Assembly (NCBI GenBank): GCA_007115705.1
Contig: QXEO01000822.1
Location: 861,892-925,891 of the forward strand
Source of the DNA: Dactylis glomerata
Taxonomy: Eukaryota > Streptophyta > Magnoliopsida > Poales > Poaceae
Reading direction: 5' to 3'
DNA length: 64,000 nt
Under the pieces are notes generated by a model. That model was not told where the DNA came from. It did not search any database and was given only the letters and a program-made list of their open reading frames with translations. This document shows, piece after piece, positions 23,665 to 35,635 of the stretch. Every line of letters begins with the position of its first letter. The first letter of the stretch is position 1. The position numbers and the translations under genes are program-made.

Positions 23665-25251
23665 TGATGAGTATAGCAGCTAGTTTTCCCTCAGTTAAGA
23701 AACCAAGGTTATGTCGATCAGGAGAAGCGCGGGCAATAACGACTGAAGGTGATGCTTGCTAGTTTGCGACAGCTTTGGACAATTTATATATGGCGCCTCG
23801 TCCAACCTTTGCTTGCTAGCTGCAACGCGGAACGTGCACACAACACAACCAAATACTTTGCTCCCAACTTGCGATGAGGTTGTCAATCTCACCGGTTTGC
23901 TTGAAACAAAGGTTATGAGCGTATCGAGTGGAAAACTGTAGAAGTATGCGAGTAAAGTAAACAGTGCGAGTAAAGTAAACAGGTGATAGCAATATGATGG
24001 AAATAGGACCGGGGTCCACAGTTCACTAGTGGTGTCTCTCCATAAGATAAATAGCACATGCTGGGTAAACAAATTACAGTTGGGCAATTGATAGAATAAA
24101 GATAAACGTGATATGTCAAGAAGATCACTATGAGATTTACTCTGGGCATTACAACAAAATACATAGACCGCCATCCAACTGCATCTATGACTAATAATCC
24201 ACTTGCGGTGAATCAATCCGAGAACTCCACAAGTATTAAGTTGCGAACAACAGATAATTGCATTAAGCAAAGTGTGTAATGTAAACAAAGCATATGCCCT
24301 TGAGCATATGAATGTTGTTTTCTCCCTAGAAGCAACAACACATCTACAACCTTAGAGGTTTCTGTCACTCCCCCAGATTAAATAGAGGCATGAACCCACT
24401 ATCGAGCATAAATACTCCCTCTTGGAGTCACTAGCAACTACTCGGCCAAGATAGCTACTAACAACGGAGAGCATGCAAGATCATAAACATCATAGAGATA
24501 ACAAAAGATATATTTCAGTATAGCAACTCAATCATAACACCAATATTCATCGGATCCCAACAAACCAAACATGTAGAATTACATAACGGTGATCTCAATC
24601 ATGTAGGGCAGCTCATGAGATCTAAACATGAAGCACATGGTGGAAAAGACAACCATCTAGCTACTGCTATGGACCCATAGTCCAAGGTAGACTACTCACT
24701 CATCGCTCCGGAGGCAAGCATGGCGATGAAGAAGACCTCCGGTGGCGATTCCCCTCTCTGGTAGGGTGCCGGGAAGAGCTTCTGGACCCTCCCGATCTCG
24801 GGTCGACGACGGCGGCGGATCGCGATGTGTTTCTGGAAAATTGATCGGTTACTTAGGTTTTTCCTGTCGGGGGTCTTTATAGGCGAAGGGCGATGTCAGA
24901 GGTGGAGCCAGGTGGCCTCACACCAGGGCGGCGCGGGCCAGACCCTGGCCGCACCGGCCTGGCATGTGGGGCCCCTGTGGCTCCCCTCCTACTCCTCTTC
25001 AGATCTATGGAAGCTCCCGGACAAAATAAGACTTCAGGAACTTGTTTTGTCCAATTCCAAGAATATTTCCTGTGTATCACTTCTGAAACACAAAAACAGC
25101 AGAAAACAGGGAACTGGCACTGTGGCGACTTGTTAATAGGTTAGTTCTGGAAAATGCATAAAAGTGCCATGAAGTGTAACGAAACATTAGGCAAATGGTG
25201 TAAAAACAAGCATGGTGCATCAAAAATTATAGATACGTTGGAGACATATCA
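23665..25251 (-). repeat. Sabrina-like Gypsy 5' LTR (1587 bp, minus strand)
   Basis: On the minus strand it starts TGATATGTCTCCAACGTATC and ends TATACTCATCA, followed by the primer site. It pairs with 12023-13610. The CCTATAAAGACC TATA region is near 24875-24885. Reading frames inside the LTR are not considered genes. Confidence 0.88.
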
Positions 25252-26450
25252 AGGGCCTTTTGTCACTTGAAGATTGTCAAGTAGATCGCGGTAGTGCCAC
25301 CACGAGGATCGCCGCACCTAGGGATCTCGTGGGCGGAGTAATATCCGGGTCCCACATGTTGGTAGGCATCGCAGTCGACACAGTGGGTGTTGGTTGGGGA
25401 TTGCGGCGGCTTGCAAGGAACGCTGGATCCGACGGAGGGAGATGGAGATGCAGGTACTTGGGGAGGGTCGGAGCGCGTAGTTGGTGGTGATGGCACTTAT
25501 TCGACCGCGGGCATCTTCTAGATGATGACAAGCGGTGCCTAATGCAGGAGACGCAGCTTTGAGTGTGGGTAGCAGCTAGATGGCGCATGTGTTGTGGACG
25601 TGGAAGTCCAGCGTGTCGATCTTCAGGTTGAACCCCCTAGGTGTTTCTGAAGTAGATCCCGATGAACGCGGGTAGAATTTGAGGCATAACATTGATGTTG
25701 GTTCGATGATGGTTGGTGAGGAATCTGATAATTCGATGATGACCGATGATGATGAGTCAATAACGTTGAGAATGCCGGCGAGCCTGTAGATTCAGATCCC
25801 GTCGTCCCCATGGTCCACGCTAGTTGACGAGGTTTAACCTCGGCAATGTACATGCTTGAGGAGTTCCGATTCATGAGAGGAGGGATCCGGCGAACTCGAC
25901 GGTGGTCGGGATACAACAAGTGGCACACAAGAGTTTACCCATGTTCATGTCCTCTCGGAGGAGGATCGCTACGTCCTGCTATCTATCTAGTATATGGTCA
26001 CAATGGACCTGACAGGGAGGCGTAGATTGGATCTAGCCAAGGGTGTTGAGTTTTTGAGATTATGAGCGCTCAGGTGGAGGTGGAAGCTACAGAGAGATCC
26101 CGGAAGTCCCTCCTAGCCTTTATAGGACAAGGCTTGGTCTCGGGATCCTTGACCGAGTGGGTTACAAGTTTGCGTGGTAGGAGAAACCCTAGATCGATGC
26201 CGATGCGTCAAGATTAATCTATTCCGGTTCTTGTATTGTACGTCAAGACTCGACTTCATGGGCTGCATCATCAATGAGCCTTGCGGTCTCTATGCATCCC
26301 TCGGGTGGGCTTCTTCCTGGGCTAAGAATGAGGATCCTATGGGTCATGTCCTCGTTATCCCGCGCATTTATGCTCTTTCTTATCCGCACTATTACCAAAA
26401 CAGAACCTGAGTGTACTACAGTCCATGCAATCGTATACCACACCCGTAGT
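25252..26450 (-). mobile_element. Decayed Gypsy 5' LTR and leader, minus strand
   Basis: On the minus strand a TATA-like CCTATAAAGG (about 26115-26124) is followed by an LTR-like stretch ending AACCTCGTCA at 25825, then TAGCGTGGACCATGGGGAC (25804-25822), a degenerate form of the Gypsy primer site TGGCGCCGACCGTGGGGAC. The remaining 550 bp would be leader, cut at 25252 by the Sabrina-like element. The layout resembles the LTR and leader at 7025-7400. The right boundary is not resolved. Confidence 0.5.
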
Positions 26451-26459
26451 AGTAACACC

Positions 26460-27566
26460 AACCAATACTATACAGAAAATCGAAGCACTTTGGTGCTTTC
26501 TAAGCATGGAGCACTTTTCATGCCTACCATGAACAATGCTGCATGAACAGTACCATTTTCTAACTTATTATATTTTACCAGAAAGGTTGGCGTGGCGACA
26601 CGCCGCACCCTTGGTTTCTAGATCATTGATTCAAGTACTATAGAAACAATATAATATTTGATTAAAATAATGTAATATTTACTTGAAACAATATAATATA
26701 AAGGTAGAGCACAAGTGATGATATGGAAGCACTGTTCAAATAAGATACAAGTGCTACCACAGCAGCATGGTTCATAATGTTTTCCAATGCCCATATGTGA
26801 TGAGGCGATAAAAAGAGAGGATAGTATGGATTAAAATCATCGGATGATCGTATGCCAATGGGAAAAAGGATAGTATACCAGTAGTACTACACTGTAGTTG
26901 TAGTCCCCGGAGCGAGGACGGTGTGCTCCGGTTGAAAAATATTATGGACGACAGACCAATTTTTTCCTACAGATGCAATAGAGAAGGTAGTAGTATTTTT
27001 TACGGCTAAAAGATGTGGAATATGATGTAGTAAGTATATTTTTCTGAGGATATCATAGAAGAATGAAGTAGTATTTTCCTAGGTAAAAGAGACAACTGAC
27101 GGTTTAGTAAGTACATTTTTCCTAATGGTACCATACAAAAATATTGTTGCATTTTTCTTAGGTAAAAGAGCCGACAAATATTGAAGTCGATGAGTTACTT
27201 GTGAAACTGACCATTCATGCACCGATGAAGAATTACCGCCGGAGAGTTAAGCATCATCAAAGAATTATCATAGGATAATAACAGTCAAAGAATTGTCACA
27301 GATATTTACTGCCGGGAAACCAAAACTGAGAAATAACCGATACCGGTCAAAACTTGTGATCGATGAGTTACTGCTAAAAATCACTATTCATGGACATGTG
27401 AAAAATTGTTGTCAAAGCGTTACATATCAACAAAGAATTAACGTAAGGTAATTACCATAGAAGAATTGTCGTAGAGATTTACTATCAAGAAGTCATAGCT
27501 GAGAAAATACCATTGCATCACGGCTGGAAGGGACAGGTCATGCATCATAAAAATTATCATCAAAGA
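26460..27566 (+). mobile_element. Left part of a putative degenerate Helitron
   Basis: The GCACTTTGGTGC segment (26485-26496) and the GAGCACTTTTCATGCCTACCATG that follows resemble 47249-47310 at the start of the related duplicated segment. Positions 26950-27560 consist of diverged short repeats of the type AATTACCGTAGGAGAATTGTCGTAGAG. Matching repeats resume at 34444 beyond the 6.9 kb CACTA. No protein-coding frame is seen. Assignment to a Helitron depends on the terminus at 44265-44296. Confidence 0.4.
26589..26621 (+). other. Candidate Helitron-type 3' terminus (hairpin plus CTAG)
   Basis: A perfect 6-bp stem GGCGTG/CACGCC with a 4-nt loop (26589-26604) is followed 13 nt later by CTAG (26618-26621). 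Helitrons end with a short hairpin shortly before CTRR. The next base is A rather than the usual T, which weakens the call. Confidence 0.35.
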
Positions 27567-29646
27567 CACTACAAGAAATGTGTTGACTACTGACGCTTAT
27601 AATTCGTCACTAGATCGTCATAATGGTTGATCTATGACAATTTTATGACAAAAAAATGATCATCAAAAACGGGGCGTCGTTGATGATTGAACATGACGAA
27701 TTTACTGAGATCGTCATAACCGTCTATGACGATATTGGACCGTCATAACGCTTATGACGATTTATTATCGTCATGGGCAATTTGAGGAGGCCACATCAGC
27801 AATCCGACGTGGAATACAGGTGGCATACACGTGGCAGACATGTAAATCGAAATCAGCCTAGTCTATTTTAGTGATCTATATGGGCCAAGCCCAATAATTT
27901 TAGAATTATTTTCTAGGCCTAGACATTTCTTTGGTCCATTCGGTTTTGGGCCTTAGCCTTTTTCAACCTTTTTGTATTTTGGGCCTTAGCCTTTCACTGT
28001 CCATTTTTTTCTTGGGTTAGTCCCACATGTCAGATGGGTCCCAATTGTCAGATCACTCAACTAATTCAGGCCCACTTGTCAATTTCCTATTTTCTACAGG
28101 TTCCACGTGTCAAGAATTATTTTCCAACATTTAGCAGTAAATAAACATCAGACCATACACAATAAATCGGTTACAATATTTGCACAAATCAGGTATGTAC
28201 ATGAACGACCAGGCTACAACTGAATCTAGTCTAGTATATAATATATAAACCAGAGCATATCCTACAACAGGCAATACATTATCTGATGAATCATGAATCA
28301 TGCAGAACCAAAGGATGTTCTTCCAGCCGGCCAGCACCGAACATATAGGCCCTCTTGCTGCAGTGATGCTACATTATCAGAACCTCTCCCCTCCAACAAC
28401 GCTCGGGACCGATGTGTCTTGGAGCTTCAGTCTGGGGCGATTAAAAAGGGGATGATTGCCAGGAGCTCCTGCAGAAGAACAGCAAATGAGAAACATTAAA
28501 GGCAAAGCAATCATCTGGCTTATGCAGAATATAATGCAAAATCACATGACAATTGGCAAAGCACATCTGGTTTAGTGTTTAAGCAAGAAAGAACAAATGC
28601 TTAAGCAAGAATAATAGAATGAAAAGGAGGTGTGCTTAAGCAAGAAAGAACAAATGCTTTAAGTAGTTAAATCAGAATGCAACACATTTCAACACTAATT
28701 GTGATTGACGATGATCGTTTAATGCCATTTATTAACCAGAATGAGATATAATGCCAGAATGAGATATAACCAGTTGACTAAGTACAGACATTCTCATAGC
28801 CAATAGGCTCAAGTGAAATAAGCATTATTTTACTTAACCATTACTACTTCAGAAACCATAGACATTCCCATAAATAATATAACAGATCACCACTTAGCAC
28901 GATAAAATCTGGGTTGAGAAAACAAACGCTTTCAGAGCAAGATGGAATTACAGTACTCATTCAGAGAAATTTACTGCAATAAACAAGCAATAGAAAACAA
29001 GATGGGTTGAGAAACAAACGCTTTCAGAGCAAGATGGACTTACAGTACTCATTCATGGTCGGCATCATCAGTGTGCTGATCATATAAGATCTATACCCAC
29101 AACTGCTCCTTGCGGTACTCTCTCATGATGACAGGTATGCTTGTACGTGGAAGCTGCAACAGCAAGACAGTGCCATCAGTTAAATGACAAAACAACAGAT
29201 GACACCATAAATATCACAAACCACTAAACACAAAACTAGCATAAGACATGCATAGGTCTAACTGCAGAAGAAAGAATACGTTCTGGATACTAGACTGCAA
29301 CAGACTTCAAACAAAATCATACACAAGTTAACAAAATGCATATGGTGAGGCAAGCATGTTTATGAGATAGCAGTGTATGAATGATTCACATCAACACTGG
29401 TTCTGCTAGTAGATGCCAGCCAGCATGGTTAGTCAGCAACTATCCACAATAATAATAGAAACCAGCCAGCATGGTGTCAAGCATATAATGTTGACCCAAA
29501 TGTCTATGCTTCAATCATAATCGTTCTAGTAAGAACATTTAGAAACAAACAATTTATGCACGAATTACGATCAACAGAGAGAAACACATGAGCTTAAAGA
29601 GATGTGAGCAATAGTTACGCTTAGTATATACTTGCTTTGTTCTTAC

Positions 29647-29722
29647 CACTCTACGGAGAATTGGTTCCAGTGATGAGCAAAGCCTCTGCAGACTATCCAC
29701 CTTTAGTGCTTCAACAATAACA
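29647..29722 (-). pseudogene. Captured exon fragment of a CBP60-type calmodulin-binding protein
   Basis: On the minus strand an exon-like block is bounded by an acceptor (TTTGTACAG) and a donor (GTG/GTAAGA). It translates as VIVEALKVDSLQRLCSSLEP followed by ILRRV, which matches the conserved N-terminal part of plant CBP60 transcription factors as I know them. Only this exon is recognised, so it cannot act as a CBP60. Intact splice sites mean it could still be used in a chimeric transcript. Confidence 0.75.
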
Positions 29723-30596
29723 CTGTACAAATAGAATGAATAAGTACTATTGTCCTGATTAAATGATCTTCTGGATGAAAGTTTAACACTAAGAAAAAGA
29801 TGTTCACTTAAACCATTTAACATAATATTAAACTTCTATTCAACAGGCCACAACACAATATCAAAATGTTAGTGCATTCCAGTCTTCTAGCATTTCAAAA
29901 CATAATCATGAGTACAGCTCTATGCAGGCAAATGCGATACACTGGTTTCTAAAAGGTGCTAAAACAATACTTGCTAATTGTCCTACAATGATCCAGGTAT
30001 TCTGTAGCACATCCAAAGTATCCATGAAAACATGAACACAGACCAAATCTAGCAAGAATTCGGCCATTTCCCTAGAAAGGCACACCAAAGCCAAGCATAT
30101 TTCTTTCTAAAACTAAAAAGTAAAAGTATAATCCCAAAAGGGAAAGTTCAGCTAGCCCATGGTTATTTCTGAACATGATATCCAGAAGTTATGGTTCAGC
30201 GAAGCAACTAAAATACTAATCATCATTTCACAAATAACAACAGACCACCTCTTGTCTAAGAAAAACAATGGATTATACTATTTACTGATGTTCAAATCTT
30301 TTACAGCACCAAATCGCAAGTTTATAGAAAAAAAGCTTAGCTCTGCCCACCCAACATAATTCTAGCTCGGACAGGAAAGATACAAAGCATCTTGTTAGCT
30401 GCTGCCAGAGCTCCAAGTCTGTCTGCGTGTCTACGGTGCTTTTCTTAATCCATGCAGTTTGTTCAAACAGTTCATCAAATAGATTAGTGATTCGTGTGCC
30501 CTGATAATCTAACATTAATTGGATCTGTAGTAGAACTCTAGTAGTCTAATGCAAAGAAAGAGAACTACAGAGAAGAAGGCAGAAGAGTATCTTTAC

Positions 30597-30650
30597 TTGA
30601 ACTATTCCCCCAGTTCTCTCCACTGCAACCTTCATCGCAGCAACACCAAC
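30597..30650 (-). pseudogene. Captured exon fragment resembling SEC23 (COPII coat)
   Basis: A 54-nt block between a CCTCAG acceptor and a CAA/GTAAAG donor translates as VGVAAMKVAVERTGGIVQ. This resembles the SEC23 segment of the form DQVGVAEMKxAVERTGG that precedes the conserved AESFGHSVF region. It is short, so the identification is moderate. Confidence 0.5.
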
Positions 30651-30954
30651 CTGAGGAATTAGAACATATTATAAACCATATCAAGGCGGCTGTGCATAGA
30701 CATCGGAAGATCATGCATAGGACATATTATTACAGCTGTTTTCAGTGGATAAACAGTACAGAGAAAATTACTGCAATAAACAAGCAACACCAGCCTAACG
30801 AGAAACTTCCCATAGGTACCAAATCTAGGTAATCTAAGAACAGATCTAAAATCCCCATCCGCATCCATACTCAAATCCACAAGGACCCATAGCGTAACTA
30901 GGAGATCCAGACTAACTACGCGAGTAACAGATCAGGGAGAATCGAAAACGGTAC

Positions 30955-31173
30955 CATGTAGTCGGTGGTGATGAAGGGGTCGTTGACGGCGACGAGCTCG
31001 ACATCGGGGCACTGGAGCGCAACCCTGGCCACGAGCCTGCCGATACGGCCGAAACCTGCAGCGCCAAAGCAAAAAATCCATCAGAAACCACCCCGGAAAA
31101 ACAGCCTGCGTTGAAGCAAACCAGATCAGATCGGGTGGCCGGGACTCACCGTTGATGCCGATCTTGATGGGAG
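30955..31173 (-). pseudogene. GAPC: Captured N-terminal exons of cytosolic GAPDH (GapC)
   Basis: Two minus-strand exons, 31150-31173 and 30955-31055, have canonical splice sites and join in frame. They encode PIKIGING and FGRIGRLVARVALQCPDVEL followed by VAVNDPFITTDYM. This is the NAD-binding start of glycolytic glyceraldehyde-3-phosphate dehydrogenase, including the GxGxxG dinucleotide loop (GFGRIG). The catalytic domain and its active-site Cys are absent, so no enzyme can be made. Short, well-kept exons with their intron show that genomic DNA rather than cDNA was captured. Confidence 0.9.
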
Positions 31174-31334
31174 CTGCACGGAGCACGTAGTAGATCCAGC
31201 AAAGGAAAACAACAAACAATCAGCAAAAATCACCACCGAAAACACACATAAAAATCAGCATCTAGGAGCGGGGAATGGCGCGGTTACCCATGGGGAAAAG
31301 CAGAGCAGAGACGGAGAAACGGAGGGATTGACCA

Positions 31335-31447
31335 TAGGCCGGGAACGCCGCTGCGTAGCCCCCCTGCTGCGTCGGCGCGCCATTGTACCCCGCTTGCGCA
31401 TCCTGGCCCGCGCCGTAGGGCTGGTAAGGCGGGTACTGCGGCGCCAC
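31335..31447 (-). pseudogene. Captured Pro/Tyr/Gln-rich N-terminal coding fragment, source unknown
   Basis: GC-rich minus-strand sequence encodes APQYPPYQPYGAGQDAQAGY and a further Gln/Gly/Ala-rich segment to FPAYG, where a possible GT donor follows. The first codon is GTG in the position expected for ATG. The composition resembles prion-like N-termini of RNA-binding or coat proteins, but the source gene is not recognised. It is upstream of the GAPDH exons on the same strand and could be the first exon of a chimeric transcript. Confidence 0.45.
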
Positions 31448-31786
31448 TGTAGATGAGGACGCGTTCTCGTCGGAAGGCAGTGACTCGGGAGGGAGATGGG
31501 TGGAGAGAGGTCCCTGCGGATCTAGATCTGATGGGGGGGAAGAGTGGCGGCGGTGCGTGTGTTCACGGGAAGGATGGGGGGTCGAGTGAGGATAGGTGCT
31601 ACGTGCTTCTAGGGTTTGGTTGGACGGCGTGCTATCTCACCGAGAGCGTTGGATCGGGAGGTTTTGACGGCTCAGATCTGTTTCTGTCAGGTGATCCGTG
31701 TGAAGATCGGTTTTGTGTTCTGATTGGCTGGATCTAAGTCATGTGGATGTAATTAGGTAGGAGTAGAAGAAAAACTATAATCATGG

Positions 31787-33590
31787 CATAGTTTGTTCAA
31801 ATAACCCCATATTGTGCACATGTGTGCATCTTGGTATGGCAAACAAAGTTGCTTTGGGGAGTACTAATTTTCTTTGCACAAAAAATTCATTTTTCATTTT
31901 CTTAATGTTAAAAATGGGTTATTTTGTGAAGCATCTACCAAAAATAAGTTTCAAAATGGACCAATAAAATTTTACATGTTATTTTACCATATTTTATGCA
32001 CAATTCACCATTTGTTTGCATGGAAAAAGTTTTCTGGATACCCCTCAAGAAATTGACAAAATTTTGCCGATTCAGTTGGAAGCGGGTCAAATTTGAACTA
32101 CAGGTGCTTCATAGTTTGCTCATATTTTTTTATAAAAATCATTTTTAGGTACATAAGTATCTATTTCATCATAGATCCATCAAGAGTTTGGCAAGATTCG
32201 ATCTCGACCTAGGAGCGGTCACGCCCACCGTTTTGGTTGCATTTTGAAGTCGACATAAGAAATTCAAAAAAAATCAAAAAATACAAATCCTTCGTGTTGT
32301 GTCATTTTATGTGACCTAGTTTCAAGGAAAAATAATAAACTTTGAATATTGCAACTATTTTGAAAAAGTGTTTACAAAAAAGAGCTATCTCATACGAAGT
32401 TCTATGGTTTTCAAGCCAAATAAGCTAGTTATGGCCACAACCGCGACATAGTTTGTTCAAATAACCCCATATTGTGCACATGTGTGCATCTTGGTATGGC
32501 AAACAAAGTTGCTTTGGGGAGTACTAATTTTATTTGCACAAAAAATTCATTTTTCATTTTCTTAATGTTAAAAATGGGTTATTTTGTGAAGCATCTACCA
32601 AAAATAAGTTTCAAAAATGGACCAATAAAATTTTACATGTTATTTTACCATATTTTATGCACAATTCACCATTTTTTTGCATGGAAAAAGTTTTCTGGAT
32701 ACCCCTCAAGAAATTGACAAAATTTTGCCGATTCAGTTGGAAGCGGGTCAAATTTGAACTACAGGTGCTTCATAGTTTACTCATGTTTTTTTATAAAAAT
32801 CATTTTTAGGTACATAAGTATCTATTTCATCATAGATCCATCAAGAGTTTGGCAAGATTCGATCTCGACCTAGGAGCGGTCACGCCCACCGTTTTGGTTG
32901 CATTTTGAAGTCGACATAAGAAATTCAAAAAAAATCAAAAAAATACAAATCCTTCGTGTTGTGTCATTTTATGTGACCTAGTTTCAAGGAAAAATAATAA
33001 ACTTTGAATATTGCAACTATTTTGAAAAAGTGTTTACAAAAAAGAGCTATCTCGTACGAAGTTCTATGGTTTTCAAGCCAAATAAACTAGTTATGGCCGC
33101 AACCGCGACATAGTTTGTTCAAATGATCCCATATTGTGCACAAGTGTGCATCTTTGGATGGAAAATAATGTTGATTTGGGGTGTTTTCCTTTTCTTGGCA
33201 TAAAAAGTCCATTTTTCATTTTATTAGCGCCAAAATGGGTTTTTTTATGAAGGAAGTACAAAAAGTACATATTAAAATTGTACCTTCGCAATTTTACAAA
33301 ATATCATACCTCATTTCATGTACAAAACACCAATTATTTGTGTGTCCAAATATTTCCATCCACCTCTCACAAAGAAGATAAAGTTTCGTCGATTTAGCTG
33401 GAAATCGGGTAAATTTGAACTACAACTACATGATAGCTTGCTCGTGAATTTTTGCAAAAATACTTTTAAGGTGAGAAAGTATATATGACATCATAGATTT
33501 AGTAAGAGTTTTGTAAGATTGAACACCTTGCTAAGAAGAATCATGCCCGCCATTTTGACCCCATTTTAAATACACCATAATGGCATTCTT
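31787..33590. repeat. 660-bp tandem repeat, about 2.7 copies
   Basis: Copy 1 runs 31787-32447, copy 2 32448-33109, and copy 3 (more diverged, shorter) from about 33110 to 33590. The word ATAGTTTGTTCAAAT marks each start (31789, 32449, 33111). Copies 1 and 2 are nearly identical and copy 3 is much older. Reading frames inside are AT-rich repeat products and are not supported as genes. Confidence 0.95.
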
Positions 33591-33887
33591 GTGATTAATT
33601 TTTATTTTCTAAATTTGTTTTGTAAAAAAAAGATTTAATGTTATTATATATATAATAAATAGAATTTACAAAGTTTATTTGAATTTATTTGGCCTTATTT
33701 TGAATCTTTTTCAAACACTTTATGTTAAAGTCTTTAAAGAAATGGAAAAGCCATAGAGGAAAAAAAAACATCATTGAGAGCCTTTAGCCATAGCGGCCCA
33801 AGTGTTGTCTACACCGGCCTAGGCCCAAGACACGGAAATCTTGTATTGAAAAGGATATAACGTGGGCTTCTATCACAACCTTGTCTT

Positions 33888-33960
33888 TACCTTGGTGGTT
33901 AAGAGTGCTTCACCCGTGAGGGGAGGTTGCGAGTTCGAGTCCCAGCCTCAGCGCGGCTTT
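33888..33960 (+). ncRNA. tRNA-like SINE head (polymerase III box A/B)
   Basis: CTTGGTGGTTAAGAGTGCTTC resembles a tRNA box A region, and GCGAGTTCGAGTCCC about 30 bp downstream contains a good box B (GTTCGAGTC, 33932-33940). No complete acceptor stem is seen, so it is not a functional tRNA. It could be the head of a tRNA-derived SINE or a tRNA pseudogene carried by the CACTA. Confidence 0.55.
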
Positions 33961-34443
33961 ATTTGTTTTGCGAATTCTTGTTGGACCGACGCGTGGGACC
34001 CACGTGTCAGATCAGACCAACGAAATTCAAGTGTATGACGGATGGGTCCTACACTTCACGTAAGAAAAAAGGGTCCTACACTCCACATAAGAAAAATTGA
34101 CACGTGGATATTACACATAGGCGTAAATATACACATAGACGACACGTTGGCATAACCGCTGAGGTGGCAGTCCAACATTTCAAATTTATTTTAAATTAGC
34201 GATTATGACGATCTATTTTCGTCGTAAGCGGCTTTGGATAAGGTTTGAAGCTGCATAAGATAGGTTATGACGATTTTGTGCCCACTGGGTTATGACGTTT
34301 CTGGTTCAAATCGTCGTAATTTTTAGGGCTGGTGGCCTCCCCAATTAGACCATGACGATCTGGTATAAAATCGTCACTACTTTATGACACTTTTCTCTAG
34401 GGTCATGATGAAAACGTCACTAGTCAACATATTTCTTGTAGTG

Positions 34444-35388
34444 AGAGTTACCGAACATAGGGAAATTATCGTAAAATAATTACCACCAAAGAAATTTTTT
34501 TTTTTTGGAGAAATGTAAAAATATGGAAAAACTTGTTAGTATTTTCCTCGGGTAAAAGAGCCGATGAATATTGAAGTCGATGAGTTACTTGTGAAAATAA
34601 CTATTTATGCACCAGTGAAAAATTACTATCAAAGAGTTATGCAGCGTCGAAGAATGATCATAGGATAATTACCGTCATAGAATTATTGTAGAGATTTACT
34701 ATTAAGAACCCATAATTGAGAAATATACGTTACCGGTCAAAACTTGTAGTCAATGAGTTACTGCTGATAATGACTATTTATGCACCAGTGAACAATTATC
34801 GTCAAGAGTTACCTATCAACGAAGAATTAATGTAAGGTAATTATCGTAGGAGAATTGTCGCAGAGATTTACTAAAAATGACCATTGATGCACCGGTGAAA
34901 AATTACCGCCGGAGAGTTACCCACCATCGATGAATTATCGTAGGATCATTACTGTCAGAAAATTGTCATAGAGATTTACTATCGGGAACCCACAACTGAG
35001 AAATAACCATTATCGGTCAAAGCTTATGGTCGATGAGTTACTAGTGATAATGACTATTCTTGCACCAGTAATAAATTACAATCAAAAAGTTACGCATCAT
35101 TGAAGATTTAACTTAAGGTTATTACTGCAGTAGAATTGTTGCATAGATTTACTACCGAGAGAGATTTACTACCAAGAAGTCACATCTGAGAAATTACCGT
35201 TGTGTCATAGCTGGAAGTGATTGGTCATGCATCGTAAAAATGTTGTCGAAGAGTCACCCAACATTGAATAATTACCGTAAAATAATTGCCACCAAAAATT
35301 AGAAAATTTAAAAGTGAATCTGAAACACTATTTATGTGCATAGTTCTGGAGGCCCAAAAGAGATTGTCTTATATATATATATATATTA
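34444..35388 (+). mobile_element. Putative Helitron body continued after the CACTA
   Basis: Several diverged copies of a unit of about 150-170 bp contain the motifs GATGAGTTACT, GCACCGGTGAAAAATTACCG, AATTGTCATAGAGATTTACT and TGAGAAATAACC. The same motif order occurs at 27140-27540. No gene is seen. Confidence 0.4.
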
Positions 35389-35635
35389 CCTCTGTCCTAA
35401 GGTTTAAGGTTTATATTATTTTAAAAAGTCAAACTATGTAAAATTTGACTAAATTTTTATCAAAAATCATTAACATACATAATACAAAATTAATAATATA
35501 GGATAGATAGTGCAATATATTTTCATGTGGTATCTACAATATATCATATTTGTTGATAGATTCTTCTAAAAGTATGATCAAACTTTACTTAGCTTTACTT
35601 TTTTTTAAATAAACATTTAAGCCTTGGGATGGAGG
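35389..35635. mobile_element. Stowaway-like MITE, 247 bp
   Basis: The ends are CCTCTGTCCTAAGG and the inverse of CCTCCATCCCAAGGCTTAA, flanked by TA (35387-35388 and 35636-35637). The interior is AT-rich and noncoding. It sits at the left edge of the segment that is duplicated at 47.3 kb. Confidence 0.75.

Larger units (their letters stand above)
12023..25251 (-). mobile_element. Non-autonomous Sabrina-like Gypsy retrotransposon (minus strand)
   Basis: Order on the minus strand: 5' LTR 23665-25251, duplicated primer site, gag 23334-21863, a 4.69 kb insertion, rest of gag and protease to 16544, about 2.9 kb of noncoding 3' region with repeated AAGCTTGGGGATGC motifs (15875-15888, 13612-13625 and a one-mismatch copy at 15819-15832), then 3' LTR 12023-13610. 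No reverse transcriptase, RNase H or integrase is found, so mobility would need proteins supplied in trans. The name Sabrina-like rests on LTR end sequence, LTR length and lack of pol, and is an inference. Confidence 0.75.
27567..34443. mobile_element. 6.9 kb Pack-type CACTA transposon carrying host exon fragments
   Basis: The left end CACTACAAGAAATGTGTTGA and the inverse right end CACTACAAGAAATATGTTGA are almost identical over about 28 bp. Both are followed by subterminal copies of TATGACGAT / ATCGTCATA (27620-27780 and 34200-34400). A 3-bp duplication AGA flanks the element (27564-27566 and 34444-34446), so the ends are exact. No transposase is present, so it is non-autonomous. It carries exon fragments resembling CBP60, SEC23 and cytosolic GAPDH on the minus strand, a 660-bp tandem array and a tRNA-like SINE head. 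Confidence 0.93.

Noticed and set aside
31874..33381. Small AT-rich frames repeated in the 660-bp array
   Set aside because: They copy the tandem repeat; the frame shifts between copies and no function is indicated.
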